Positions 7,476-16,411 of a stretch of 64,000 bases of DNA are shown here, piece by piece. The stretch is from an uncultured Paracoccaceae bacterium (lineage in GTDB: Bacteria > Pseudomonadota > Alphaproteobacteria > Rhodobacterales > Rhodobacteraceae): contig CANMTD010000004.1 in assembly GCA_947500775.1 (NCBI GenBank), positions 292,309 to 356,308 on the forward strand, in the 5' to 3' direction. Under the pieces are notes generated by a model. The model did not search any database. It was given only the letters and a program-made list of their open reading frames with translations, and was not told where the DNA came from. Each line of letters begins with the position of its first letter. Positions within the stretch are counted from its first letter, which is position 1. The position numbers and the translations under genes were made by a program.

Positions 7476-8654
7476 ATGACAGGTGCTTTGGACGGGTTGA
7501 TCGTATTGGACCTCAGCCGCATTCTGGCCGGTCCCACATGTACCCAGTTGCTGGGCGATCTGGGCGCCACCGTGTGGAAGATCGAAAACCCCAAGACCGG
7601 CGGCGATGACACGCGCAGCTGGGGGCCTCCGTTCGCCATGGGCAAGGATGGCGCGCCCACCGATCTGAGCACCTATTTCATGTGCGCCAACCGCAACAAG
7701 AAATCCGTGGCCGTCGATATCGCCACCGCCGAAGGGCAAGAGGTGATCCGCAAACTGGCCGCCCGCGCCGATATCGTTGTCGAAAACTTCAAACCCGACG
7801 GGCTGGCGAAATACGGGCTGGACCACACCTCCCTGCGCGCCGCCCACCCCGGGCTGATCTATTGTTCGATCTCGGGCTTTGGCCAGACCGGTCCGAACCG
7901 CGACAAACCCGGCTATGACCTGATGGCCCAGGGCTATGGCGGGATCATGAGCCTGACCGGCGAACCCGATGGCCAGCCGATGAAGGTGGGCGTCGGCATT
8001 GCCGATGTCATGTGCGGCATGTATGCGACCGTCGGCATTCTGGCGGCTCTGCGTCACCGCGACCAGACCGGCGAAGGGCAACACATCGACGTGGCGCTGG
8101 TGGATGCGCAGATGGCCTGGCTGATCAACGAAGGGGTCAGTTTCCTGAACACCGGCACCCTGCCCCAGCGGCGCGGCAACGGGCATCCCAACATCGTCCC
8201 ATACGAGGTGTTTGCCACCAAAGACGGCCATATCATCGTGGCCGTCGGCAACGACGCACAGTTCCGCCGGTTCTGCGACCATTTCGGCGTTCCGGAACTG
8301 GCAGACCACCCCGATTACGCCACCAACCCCAAACGGCTGGAAAACCGCGTGGCCCTGATCCAGAAAATCACCCCACTTGTCGCCAGCCAGACCAGCGCTG
8401 CGGTCATCGCAGCACTTGAGGCGCTGAAGGTGCCGGTCGGGCCGGTCAACACGCTGGACCAGACATTGAATTCCGATCAGGCCACAGCGCGCGAGATGAC
8501 AATCTCCATGCCCCGCGACGACACCGCCGCAGGCGCGGTCAGGGTTCTGGGGAATCCGTTGAAGTTTTCGGGCACCCCGGTCAGCTATCGATATGCGCCC
8601 CCCAGCTTTGGCGAACATACGGCAGAGGTGCTTGGCCCGCCTGAAGACGGCTGA
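7476..8654 (+). CDS. CaiB/BaiF family (class III) CoA-transferase
   Basis: This 392-residue enzyme moves CoA between carboxylic acids. Recognisable parts are the start GALDGLIVLDLSRILAGP, the stretch VENFKPDGLAKYGL, YCSISGFGQTGP, and the region around IDVALVDAQMAWL, where the conserved catalytic Asp lies (about residue 205-210 in this protein). The length is typical. It follows the ThDP enzyme by 10 bases, with a GGGG-type ribosome binding site in the gap, so the two form an operon. Family members include formyl-CoA:oxalate, carnitine and succinyl-dependent transferases. The partner here does not look like oxalyl-CoA decarboxylase, so I leave the acid unnamed. Confidence 0.9.
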   Translation: MTGALDGLIVLDLSRILAGPTCTQLLGDLGATVWKIENPKTGGDDTRSWGPPFAMGKDGAPTDLSTYFMCANRNKKSVAVDIATAEGQEVIRKLAARADIVVENFKPDGLAKYGLDHTSLRAAHPGLIYCSISGFGQTGPNRDKPGYDLMAQGYGGIMSLTGEPDGQPMKVGVGIADVMCGMYATVGILAALRHRDQTGEGQHIDVALVDAQMAWLINEGVSFLNTGTLPQRRGNGHPNIVPYEVFATKDGHIIVAVGNDAQFRRFCDHFGVPELADHPDYATNPKRLENRVALIQKITPLVASQTSAAVIAALEALKVPVGPVNTLDQTLNSDQATAREMTISMPRDDTAAGAVRVLGNPLKFSGTPVSYRYAPPSFGEHTAEVLGPPEDG

Positions 8655-8851
8655 ATTCTGTAACGCAATGCTGGTTTCATGTGTCAACCACGGGCAAGTT
8701 TACGCCTAAAGCCCCAGTTTTTCGCTGTTTTTCTGATCTGACTGCTCGCGCAAGGTCAAATTGGCGTGACGACGGACTACACGCCATTACGGGAATGATC
8801 CGCATCGGTATGCTGTGTTTCAAATGATGCACCTCGAAAGGGTTGAGTGAA

Positions 8852-10225
8852 ATGCAGTGTGATTTTTTTGGATCGGACGTCTCGTTGGTCAGCCCCGAGG
8901 CGCTGCAGCATTGGAACCAGACGCAGATGGCGTTTCTGGCCCATGGTGCGACCACCCCGACCCATCTGGGTGCCGTTTTGACGCAGGAACCCGACTTTGC
9001 CTTGGGGCATGCGGTCAAGGGGTTGTTCTTTCTGATGCTGGGTCGGCGCGAGTTGACCCAGACCGCATGCGACGCCTTTGTCACTGCGGGATCGGCGGCG
9101 TCACGCATTCAGATCACCCCCCGCGAACAGCTTTACGTGGATGCGCTGGGGGCCTGGCTGGGCGGGAAACCCACTCAGGCGGTCGAGAAGATGGAACAGG
9201 TGCTGCGCAGCCATCCCCAGGACAGTCTGGCGATGAAAATCAGCCACGCCATCCGGTTCATTCTGGGCGATGCCCACGGCATGCGCCAATCGGTCGAAGC
9301 AGTGCTGCCCACCTATGACCCCACCCATCCGGCGCAGGGGTATCTGCTGGGCTGTCATTCCTTCGCGCTTGAGGAAACCGGCGAATACGGCCGGGCCGAA
9401 ACCGCGGGCCGACACGCGCTTAGCCTGACCGGGGACGATGCCTGGGGCCTGCATGCCGTGGCGCATGCCTTTGACATGACCGCCAACGCCAAGGCCGGGA
9501 TCGAATGGCTGACCGGGCGCGAACACGCCTGGGCCCATTGCAACAACTTCCGCTACCACGTCTGGTGGCACAAGGCGCTGATGCATCTGGATCAGGGTGA
9601 AATCGATACGGTGCTGGAAATTTACGACACCGAGGTCCGCAAGGACAAGACCGACGATTATCGCGACATTTCCAACGGCACCTCGATGCTGTCCCGGCTG
9701 GAACTGGAAGGCGTCGATGTCGGCGACCGCTGGGAAGAGCTGGCCGATATCAGCGAAAACCGCACACAGGACGGCTGTCTGATCTTCGCCGATCTGCACT
9801 ATATGCTGGCACTGATCGGCGGGTCGCGCACCGATGCGATTACCGATCTGATGGGGCGCATGCACCGCGACGCCAAGGACACCGCAGACGAGAAAAACCT
9901 GCGCATGGCCAATCCCGGCCTTGCCGCGGCAGCGGGGCTGGAGGCCTTTGGCGAGGCCGATTACCGCTCGGCGTTTCTGAATCTGGCGCACGCCCGCAGC
10001 AGCATGCAGCGCGCAGGCGGCAGCCACGCCCAGCGCGACGTGTTTGAACGGCTGACGATTGATGCAGGCATCCGTGCCGGGTATCTGGACGAGGCACATG
10101 CGATACTGACCGAACGCAAGGCCAAACGCGGCGGGACCGAAGACGCCTATGCCGCCGCGCGTTTTGCGATGATCGCGGATGGGCGCCATGCCTCGGAACA
10201 GGGATTTCGTCAGCCCGCCGAGTAA
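8852..10225 (+). CDS. Tetratricopeptide-repeat protein (TTC38-like)
   Basis: A soluble protein of 457 residues built from helix-turn-helix repeats resembling the TTC38/YcaO-unrelated TPR family common in alphaproteobacteria. Segments such as ALGHAVKGLFFLMLGR, PREQLYVDALGAWLGG, AQGYLLGCHSFALEETG and RYHVWWHKALMHLDQG are typical. No signal peptide or catalytic motif is seen, so its role is probably protein binding but is unknown. The ATG at 8852 is preferred over TTG at 8843 because AAGGG lies 9 bases before it. The 3' end carries a tandem 21-bp duplication that spans the stop codon. Confidence 0.8.
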   Translation: MQCDFFGSDVSLVSPEALQHWNQTQMAFLAHGATTPTHLGAVLTQEPDFALGHAVKGLFFLMLGRRELTQTACDAFVTAGSAASRIQITPREQLYVDALGAWLGGKPTQAVEKMEQVLRSHPQDSLAMKISHAIRFILGDAHGMRQSVEAVLPTYDPTHPAQGYLLGCHSFALEETGEYGRAETAGRHALSLTGDDAWGLHAVAHAFDMTANAKAGIEWLTGREHAWAHCNNFRYHVWWHKALMHLDQGEIDTVLEIYDTEVRKDKTDDYRDISNGTSMLSRLELEGVDVGDRWEELADISENRTQDGCLIFADLHYMLALIGGSRTDAITDLMGRMHRDAKDTADEKNLRMANPGLAAAAGLEAFGEADYRSAFLNLAHARSSMQRAGGSHAQRDVFERLTIDAGIRAGYLDEAHAILTERKAKRGGTEDAYAAARFAMIADGRHASEQGFRQPAE

Positions 10226-10245
10226 TTTCGTCAGCCCGCCGAGCA
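10204..10245. repeat. 21-bp tandem duplication across a stop codon
   Basis: Positions 10204-10224 and 10225-10245 are the same 21 bases (ATTTCGTCAGCCCGCCGAG plus two more) except for one base. The unit is seven codons, so the frame is kept. In the first copy the GAG is followed by TAA and in the second by CAA TAG. The present stop therefore seems to come from a C-to-T change in one copy of an in-frame duplication. Confidence 0.85.
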
Positions 10246-10309
10246 ATAGTATCGTATAACGTGTATCGTGCCGCCCGCCACGGTCGGGATAACAACAAGA
10301 GATCAAAGA

Positions 10310-11545
10310 ATGACAATGCTTGCCCTGGATGGGTCGGATATAACGAAACAAAGTGCCGCGCCCGCCGCAGCACCCGTTGCCAGTATGCGTGATCCGCGTC
10401 TGGATTTTTATCGCGGCCTTGCGATGTTCATCATCCTGATCGCGCATACGCCGGGCAATTTTCTGACCCTGTGGATTCCCGCCCGATTCGGGTTTTCCGA
10501 CGCGACCGAGATTTTCGTGTTCTGTTCGGGCATGGCCTCGGCCATCGCCTTTGGCAAGGTCTTTGCCGAACGCGGCTGGTGGCTGGGCACCGCCCGCGTC
10601 GCCTTTCGGGTCTGGCAGGTCTATTGGGCGCATATCGGGTTGTTTCTGGCGATCGCCACGATGATGGCCTTTATCGACAGCTTCGGCATTTTCGATAAAA
10701 GCTATGTCGGGTCGCTGAACCTGACAAAGTTTTTCAACGACCCCGCGCCACAGTTGATCGGTCTGATGACGCTGACCTATGTGCCCAACTATTTCGACAT
10801 CCTGCCGATGTATCTGGTCATTCTGGCGATGATGCCGGTCGTGGTCGGGCTGCACCGGATACAACCCTTGATTGCGGCGTGCTTCGTGGCCGGTGTCTGG
10901 ATGCTGACCCAGGAACGGGCGCTGGCCGGGCTGGGGCTGGACCATATCGCGCTGGAACTGCCGGCCGAACCGTGGTCGTCGCGCGAATGGTTCTTCAACC
11001 CCTTTGGCTGGCAGCTGGTGTTTTTCACCGGATTTGCCTTCATGCGCGGCTGGCTGCCGCGCCCGCCGGTCGACAAGCGGCTGATCTGGCTGGCCATCGC
11101 CATCGTCGTGCTGACCGTCCCGCTGGCCTATTTCCGCATCCTGAACGCGGTGCCCGAGCTCAAACCGATCCGCGACGAGCTGAAGTTCCTGACCACCAAG
11201 ACCGATTTCGGCCTGCTGCGCTATGTGCATTTTCTGGCGCTGGCCTATCTGGGCTGGGTCGTGGCGGGCGAACACGGATCGCGCCTGCGGGCCGTGGGCT
11301 CTGGCATGGCGGCGATCCTGTGGCAGCGGGTGCTGAATGTGATCCTGAAGGTCGGGCAGCAATCGCTTGCCGTCTTTATCGTGTCGATGGTCGCGGCGCG
11401 GCTGATCGGCTTTGGTTTCGATCAGGTCGGACGGAACTTTGCCACTGTCTGGATCGGCAACCTGATGGGATTTGCTCTTTTGATTGCAGTGGCTTATGGC
11501 GTCGGGTGGTTCAAGTCCCACCCCTGGCGGAAAAAGAGGGTCTGA
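10310..11545 (+). CDS. opgC: OpgC-type acyltransferase for periplasmic glucans
   Basis: An integral membrane protein of 411 residues of the OpgC family, which adds succinyl groups to osmoregulated periplasmic glucans. It starts its conserved part with DPRLDFYRGLAMFIILIAHTPGN, followed by FSDATEIFVFCSGM. About ten hydrophobic spans run through the protein, and it ends in a basic tail (HPWRKKRV). ATG at 10310 is chosen because AAGAGA precedes it; the frame is open further up to a GTG at 10268, but that stretch is not conserved in style. opgG starts 3 bases after its stop, so opgC leads the glucan cluster here. Confidence 0.88.
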   Translation: MTMLALDGSDITKQSAAPAAAPVASMRDPRLDFYRGLAMFIILIAHTPGNFLTLWIPARFGFSDATEIFVFCSGMASAIAFGKVFAERGWWLGTARVAFRVWQVYWAHIGLFLAIATMMAFIDSFGIFDKSYVGSLNLTKFFNDPAPQLIGLMTLTYVPNYFDILPMYLVILAMMPVVVGLHRIQPLIAACFVAGVWMLTQERALAGLGLDHIALELPAEPWSSREWFFNPFGWQLVFFTGFAFMRGWLPRPPVDKRLIWLAIAIVVLTVPLAYFRILNAVPELKPIRDELKFLTTKTDFGLLRYVHFLALAYLGWVVAGEHGSRLRAVGSGMAAILWQRVLNVILKVGQQSLAVFIVSMVAARLIGFGFDQVGRNFATVWIGNLMGFALLIAVAYGVGWFKSHPWRKKRV

Positions 11546-11548
11546 CGG

Positions 11549-13075
11549 ATGTTACGGCGTGAGGTTCTTTCCCTGATGGCAAGTGCGGCCTGTGCGGCCG
11601 TCGCCAGCCCCGGCCATGCCTCGGGTATCATGGCCCCCCCGATCATCAACAGCGCGCCCTGGACGCTGGATGCGCTGATGCAGCGCGCGCGGGTGATGGC
11701 GACCAAGCCCTACAAGATGCGCCCCGAAGTGCCCAAGGCATGGCGCAACCTGACCTATGATCAGTATAAATCGATCTGGTTCCGCCACGACCGCGCGCTT
11801 TGGAACAACACCGAAACGCCTTACCGGATCGATTTCTTTCACCCGGGGCTGTATTTCCCGCGCGCCGTGCAGGTCAACGTGGTGCAGGACGGATCGGCAC
11901 ATCGTCTGGGGTTCGATTTCGCGCTGTTCGACAAGACCGACAAGGTGCCCGATCTGCCGCTGGATACCTCGATGGGCTATTCCGGGTTCCGGCTGCGGGC
12001 CGAACTGGAACAGCCCGGTATCTTTCAGGAATTCATGGTGATGCAGGGTGCCAGCTATTTCCGCGCGATTGCCACGGGACAGACCTATGGGCTGTCGGCG
12101 CGCGGTCTGGCGCTGAACACCGCCGATCCCGCGGGCGAGGAATTTCCCGATTTCATCGAATTCTGGATCGAACGCCCGGACGAAGGCGCCCCCTCGATCA
12201 CCATTCATGCGCTGATGGACAGCCCCAGCACCTGCGGCGTCTACAGTTTCGACGTGACCCAGGGCACGCCCGCCGTCATCGACGTACGCGCGCATCTGTT
12301 CCCCCGGCGCGAACTGGATCATGTGGGGTTCGGCCCGCTGACCAGCATGTTCCTGTTCGACGAAACCAACCGCAACCGGTTCGATGATTTCCGCCCCGCC
12401 GTGCACGACAGCGATGGGTTGCTGATCCACAACGGCACCGGCGAAACCCTGTGGCGGCCACTGGCCAACCCCAGAACCCTGCAGATCAGCAGCTTTATCG
12501 ACAACGCCCCGCGCGGTTTCGGCCTGATGCAGCGCCCGCGCCGGTTTTCCGACTATGCCGATCTTGAGGCGCATTATCATCAGCGCCCCGGCCTGTGGAT
12601 CGAACCGACCGGCGACTGGGGCAAGGGCGCGGTCAATCTGGTCGAAATCCCCGCCGACCGCGAGATTTACGACAACATCGTCGCCTATTGGCGCCCGCGC
12701 GACCCGCTGCCTGCCGGGCAAGAGGCGGCGTTCAGCTATCGCATGACCTGGGGCGAAGAACCGGCAAATGCCGCCCCCGTGGCCAAGGTGCGCAACACCC
12801 GGATGGGCAAACGGTTTGCCGGTGGGCATATCGTCACGATCGATTTCGAAAACCACGCCGTGGTGCCCGACATGCTGGATCAGGTCACCCGGCATATCGC
12901 CGCCAGCACCGGCACGGTCAGCGACGGTGTTCTGCAAAGAAACCCCGAAACCGGAGGGCCGCGGCTGGCCTTCACCTTCGATCCCGAAGGCGCCGGTCTG
13001 GTCGAATTGCGCGCGCAGCTGCGCCACGAATCCCACGCGGTTTCCGAGGTCTGGTTGTACCGGTGGACCGCCTGA
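11549..13075 (+). CDS. opgG: Glucan biosynthesis protein G (periplasmic)
   Basis: A 508-residue periplasmic protein needed for making the branched or modified glucan backbone. It begins with a signal peptide, MLRREVLSLMASAACAAVASPGHA, whose twin arginine followed by a hydrophobic stretch suggests Tat export, and then the OpgG/OpgD fold: YDQYKSIWFRHDRALW, PYRIDFFHPGLYFPR, SYFRAIATGQTYGLSARGLA, and a C-terminal immunoglobulin-like part. The length matches the family. Its stop overlaps the opgH start as TGATG, so the two are translationally coupled. Confidence 0.92.
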   Translation: MLRREVLSLMASAACAAVASPGHASGIMAPPIINSAPWTLDALMQRARVMATKPYKMRPEVPKAWRNLTYDQYKSIWFRHDRALWNNTETPYRIDFFHPGLYFPRAVQVNVVQDGSAHRLGFDFALFDKTDKVPDLPLDTSMGYSGFRLRAELEQPGIFQEFMVMQGASYFRAIATGQTYGLSARGLALNTADPAGEEFPDFIEFWIERPDEGAPSITIHALMDSPSTCGVYSFDVTQGTPAVIDVRAHLFPRRELDHVGFGPLTSMFLFDETNRNRFDDFRPAVHDSDGLLIHNGTGETLWRPLANPRTLQISSFIDNAPRGFGLMQRPRRFSDYADLEAHYHQRPGLWIEPTGDWGKGAVNLVEIPADREIYDNIVAYWRPRDPLPAGQEAAFSYRMTWGEEPANAAPVAKVRNTRMGKRFAGGHIVTIDFENHAVVPDMLDQVTRHIAASTGTVSDGVLQRNPETGGPRLAFTFDPEGAGLVELRAQLRHESHAVSEVWLYRWTA

Positions 13076-14958
13076 TGACCCGTCTTGCGCCCATCGAACC
13101 CCTGATGCCGCCGCTGGCCCCGCTGGCGCAGCCGCACCAGAATCTGGCCGCGCGGTTCCACGATCCGGCGGCACCCGGGTTGCGCAACGGGTGGTACGGC
13201 CGCATATTGCGGCTGGTCATTGCTGGCGCCACGGCGGTCACGACAATCGGTCTGCTGACTGTTGTCACCGACTGGCTGGCGATCGGCGGGCTGAACGCGC
13301 TGGAATACGTGTTGATCGCGCTGGTCGGGCTGACCTTTGGCTGGATATCGCTGTCGGTCAGCATGGCCACGCTGGGCCTGATGCACCATCTGGGTCTGGC
13401 CCGCCCCAAGGCCCCGCGCCCGGCGCACTCTCCCGCACTGGACGTGGCCTTGCTGATACCGATCTACAGTGAAAACCCGGTCGACGTGGCCGGCAACGCC
13501 GCCGCGATGATCGAGGCACTGGCACAGGAACAGACCAGACACCGGTTCAGCCTTTTCATCCTCAGCGACACACAGGACACCGAGATCGCCGCGCAGGAAT
13601 ACCGCGCTGTTACCACGCTGGCCGCACAGGCGCCGAAAGAGATCGCGGTGCATTACCGACGGCGCGCGCTGAACACGGACCGCAAGGTCGGGAACCTGTC
13701 GGATTGGGTGACCCGATGGGGCGGGACCTATGACGGGATGCTGGTGCTGGATGCCGACAGCCTGATGAGCGGACCCGCCATTACCCGCCTCAGCGATGCG
13801 CTGGCCGCCGATCCTGCGGCGGGGCTGATCCAGTCGGGGCCCCAGATTTTCGGCGCCCACACGTTGTTCGGGCGTATCCAGCAATTTGCCAATGTCGCCT
13901 ATGGCGGGCTTCTGGCGCAGGGTCTGGCGCTGTGGTCGCGCGACGAAAGCAATTACTGGGGCCACAATGCGATCCTGCGCACCCGCGCCTTTGCCGCCGC
14001 CGCCGGTCTGCCGAAGCTGCGCACCCTGACCGGGCGTGACAGCCTGATCCTGAGCCATGATTTCGTCGAGGCCGCCCTGCTGCGCCGGGCCGGTTGGGCC
14101 GTGCGGTTCCTGCCCGAAATCCAGGGCAGCTATGAAGAAACGCCCGCCACGCTGGTTGATTTCGCCCTGCGCGACCGGCGCTGGTGCCATGGCAACATGC
14201 AGCATCTGCGCCTGCTGGGCAGCGCGGGGTTCCATCCGGTGTCGCGTTTTCACCTGATGCATGGCGCGATCAGCTATCTTCTGTCGCCCGCTTGGTTCGT
14301 GCTGCTGACGATCTGGGCGCTGTTGGGCAATGGGCAGGACACCAGCGTGATCCGCTATTTCAGCGACGCGAACCCGCTGTACCCCGACTGGCCGCAGATG
14401 AGCACGGCCAACAGCCTGCTGATCCTGCTGTTCATGTATGCCATGCTGATGGTCCCGAAACTGATGGGCATGGCGACGGTGGTCGGGTCGCGCGGGATGG
14501 TGGGCGCCTTTGGCGGGCCGCTGCGTCTGGCCGGGGCGTTTCTGGCCGAGGCGCTGTTTTCCATCGCTTATGCCCCGATCATGATGGTGCAACAAACCGT
14601 GGCGGTGATGCGCAGCCTGCTGGGCCTTCGGGCACAATGGACGCCGCAACAGCGCCAGGGCGGTAAATACGCGCTGCCGGTGCTGTTCAAGTTCCACCTG
14701 TTGGAAACCGTCAGCGGGGTCATGCTGGTGGCCGGCATGGCACCCGGGCTGGTATCCCTGTGGCTGTTGCCGATCGCCTTCAGCCTTGTCTGCGCCGTGC
14801 CCCTGTCGGCGCTCAGCGGGGTCAACCTGCCGCGCCGCTGGCTGGCAACCCCGGACGAGCTGACCCCGCCCCGGATCATCCGCCGCGCCTATGACCACCG
14901 TGCCGCATTCGGCGCAGGGCTGACCGACCATGACCCGGACCTGATCGCCGCCGAATAA
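13075..14958 (+). CDS. opgH: Glucans biosynthesis glucosyltransferase H
   Basis: A 627-residue inner-membrane glucosyltransferase that polymerises the OPG backbone from UDP-glucose and exports it. After two N-terminal membrane spans come the GT2 core motifs: ALLIPIYSENPVDVAGN, FILSDTQDTEIAAQE, the D-x-D site MLVLDADSLMSG, the acceptor region around SHDFVEAALLRRAGW, and FALRDRRWCHGN at the place of the QxxRW motif. Five or so C-terminal spans follow. The start ATG at 13075 overlaps the opgG stop; upstream open frame is antisense-free read-through of opgG and is not coding. The protein is shorter than the E. coli form, as it lacks the long N-terminal regulatory part. Confidence 0.92.
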   Translation: MTRLAPIEPLMPPLAPLAQPHQNLAARFHDPAAPGLRNGWYGRILRLVIAGATAVTTIGLLTVVTDWLAIGGLNALEYVLIALVGLTFGWISLSVSMATLGLMHHLGLARPKAPRPAHSPALDVALLIPIYSENPVDVAGNAAAMIEALAQEQTRHRFSLFILSDTQDTEIAAQEYRAVTTLAAQAPKEIAVHYRRRALNTDRKVGNLSDWVTRWGGTYDGMLVLDADSLMSGPAITRLSDALAADPAAGLIQSGPQIFGAHTLFGRIQQFANVAYGGLLAQGLALWSRDESNYWGHNAILRTRAFAAAAGLPKLRTLTGRDSLILSHDFVEAALLRRAGWAVRFLPEIQGSYEETPATLVDFALRDRRWCHGNMQHLRLLGSAGFHPVSRFHLMHGAISYLLSPAWFVLLTIWALLGNGQDTSVIRYFSDANPLYPDWPQMSTANSLLILLFMYAMLMVPKLMGMATVVGSRGMVGAFGGPLRLAGAFLAEALFSIAYAPIMMVQQTVAVMRSLLGLRAQWTPQQRQGGKYALPVLFKFHLLETVSGVMLVAGMAPGLVSLWLLPIAFSLVCAVPLSALSGVNLPRRWLATPDELTPPRIIRRAYDHRAAFGAGLTDHDPDLIAAE

Positions 14959-14967
14959 CGCTGCCGC

Positions 14968-15819
14968 TCAGTGCACAGGCGAAACCGGCTGCAGCGCCTC
15001 GAACCAATCCAATGCCATATCCGCCCAGCCATCGGGCACCTTGTGACCGCCGGGATACAGTGCGAATTCCAGGGCCGTTCCGGGCGCGCAGCGGTTCCAT
15101 TTCCGACGCCAGAACGCCTCGGTCATCAGAAACTCGTCCGCTTTCATATTGTCGCAATGATTGACCGCGCGCCAAATCTGTAACCCCTGAAAGACATCGC
15201 CCTGCTGGATCGCCCCATTGCGCAGAACGCGCCCTTCCAGCGGGACGGTCCCATCGCGCCAGCCGTGGGTTTGAAACAGACGTACCTGCCCCGCGCATTC
15301 GGCGGGATGCGGACGCCAGAAGCTGCCCGCGACCGGGGCATAGGCCGCGAATTTATCCGGGGTCTGGCAGGCGATATAAGAGGTCATCGATCCGCCAATG
15401 GAAAACCCGGCCATCAGAATCCGGTCCCGGTCCACGCCGAACCGCGTTACCGCGTCCTCCACCACCTCGTCGAAAAAGGCGCCTTCGTTGCGGCGTTCGG
15501 GCCAGTCGGGATGAAACGACCATGAATTGCCGCGCCCGTTGCTGCGCGGCGTGCCGGTTGGGGCAATCAGCGCATAACCACGCGCCAGAATGGTGCTGAC
15601 CATGGCGCGGTTGCGCATCACAGTGACACCGCTGCCGCCATAGCCATGGATGTACAAAACCGCAGGCATCCCCGCTTTGGGCACATCGGGCAGCTGGATA
15701 TGATAGGTGCCCATCGGCACCTTGCAGGCCTCGGCTTCGGCGGCACAGGCGGCCTGTGCCGCGCCGGGGGCGGCCAGCGACATCATGGCGGCGAAGGCGG
15801 CAAACAGGGAATTGCGCAT
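14968..15819 (-). CDS. Secreted alpha/beta-hydrolase, LpqC / PHB-depolymerase-like esterase
   Basis: A 283-residue exported hydrolase. A signal peptide (MRNSLFAAFAAMMSLAAPGAAQA) precedes an alpha/beta-hydrolase domain with the oxyanion segment LYIHGYGGSG, the nucleophile elbow MAGFSIGGSMTSY (Ser in G-x-S-x-G form), a likely acid in HGWRDGTVP and the His in YPGGHKVPDGW. This pattern is that of feruloyl-esterase/PHB-depolymerase-like proteins; the true ester is unknown. It is convergent with opgH, with 9 bases between stops, and is followed upstream by the rhodanese gene on the same strand, with a gap of only 5 bases. Confidence 0.85.
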   Translation of the reverse strand: MRNSLFAAFAAMMSLAAPGAAQAACAAEAEACKVPMGTYHIQLPDVPKAGMPAVLYIHGYGGSGVTVMRNRAMVSTILARGYALIAPTGTPRSNGRGNSWSFHPDWPERRNEGAFFDEVVEDAVTRFGVDRDRILMAGFSIGGSMTSYIACQTPDKFAAYAPVAGSFWRPHPAECAGQVRLFQTHGWRDGTVPLEGRVLRNGAIQQGDVFQGLQIWRAVNHCDNMKADEFLMTEAFWRRKWNRCAPGTALEFALYPGGHKVPDGWADMALDWFEALQPVSPVH

Positions 15820-15824
15820 GATAT

Positions 15825-16262
15825 CTATCCTTTGTTCACAGGAAGGTTCCGGGCCAGCCAGCCGGGCCCGGCCCGCGACCCCAACATGCCTTCGGGCACA
15901 TCTATGATACGGGAAAACCCGGCCTCTGTCAGGCGCGCGCTCATCCGGTCCGACCGCACGCCGCGCGCGCAGATCAACGCGACCGGCCGCGCCTTGTCGC
16001 CCGATACCAGCTTGTCCAGTTCGGTAATGAAATCATCGCGGCGCATGTCCAGCGGCACCGCCCCTTCGCCCACGCCGGTTTTGGCCCATTCGTCGGGGCG
16101 GCGGATGTCCACCAACAGGATCTCCCCCGCGGTCGCGCGCTGATGCGCCACCACCGGGTCCAATGCGATGCCGTCAAAAACATCGCGCGTTCGGATATAA
16201 AAGACCCCGCCGCCCGCCAAAGTCGCCACGCCGCCCAACAGGACCACCCGACGGGTGGTCAT
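15825..16262 (-). CDS. Rhodanese-like domain protein with N-terminal membrane anchor or signal
   Basis: A 145-residue protein with a twin-arginine-type N-terminus (MTTRRVVLLGGVATLAGGG) followed by one rhodanese domain. It has ILLVDIRRPDEWAKTGVGEG and the active-site loop ICARGVRS with a Cys, so sulfur transfer in the periplasm or at the membrane is possible. ATG at 16262 has GGAA upstream and makes sense of the signal sequence. The frame remains open farther, but that would run across the Fur/Mur-type boxes. It is divergent from sitA across those boxes, so metal-dependent control may extend to it. Confidence 0.8.
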   Translation of the reverse strand: MTTRRVVLLGGVATLAGGGVFYIRTRDVFDGIALDPVVAHQRATAGEILLVDIRRPDEWAKTGVGEGAVPLDMRRDDFITELDKLVSGDKARPVALICARGVRSDRMSARLTEAGFSRIIDVPEGMLGSRAGPGWLARNLPVNKG

Positions 16263-16389
16263 GATTGCATTTCCGGTCACCACTGGTGCTCCCTCACTGT
16301 TCGCTGATGCAATCCTACCTGTGAACGCCCGGTTCCTGTCATCACTTATTGGCGAGCCTTTCCGAGAACCGCCGATATGGATCACGTAT

Positions 16390-16406
16390 TTGAGAACCAT
16401 TCTCAA
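16390..16406. promoter_or_regulatory. Fur/Mur-type box (perfect inverted repeat)
   Basis: TTGAGAACCATTCTCAA has perfect 7-bp arms around CCA. This resembles the Fur/Mur operator of alphaproteobacteria (TGAnAAnnATTnTCA pattern). It lies between the divergent rhodanese and sitA genes, 22 bases upstream of the sitA -35 element. Confidence 0.7.
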
Positions 16407-16411
16407 TTAGA

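Noticed and set aside
6173..8687. Two long minus-strand open frames opposite the ThDP enzyme and CoA-transferase
   Set aside because: They mirror third-position G+C bias of the real plus-strand genes and contain no recognisable domain.
9101..11521. Very long open frame on the minus strand (about 806 codons)
   Set aside because: It is antisense to the TPR gene and opgC, has the Arg/His/Gln/Gly-rich composition of a shadow frame in high-G+C DNA and shows no family pattern.
12595..13074. Longer N-terminus for opgH by starting at 12595
   Set aside because: This stretch is the out-of-frame reading of opgG, and the ATG overlapping the opgG stop fits the family start.
12880..14931. Long minus-strand open frame (about 683 codons) opposite opgH
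   Set aside because: Antisense shadow of opgH, which has all expected glucosyltransferase motifs and coupled start.
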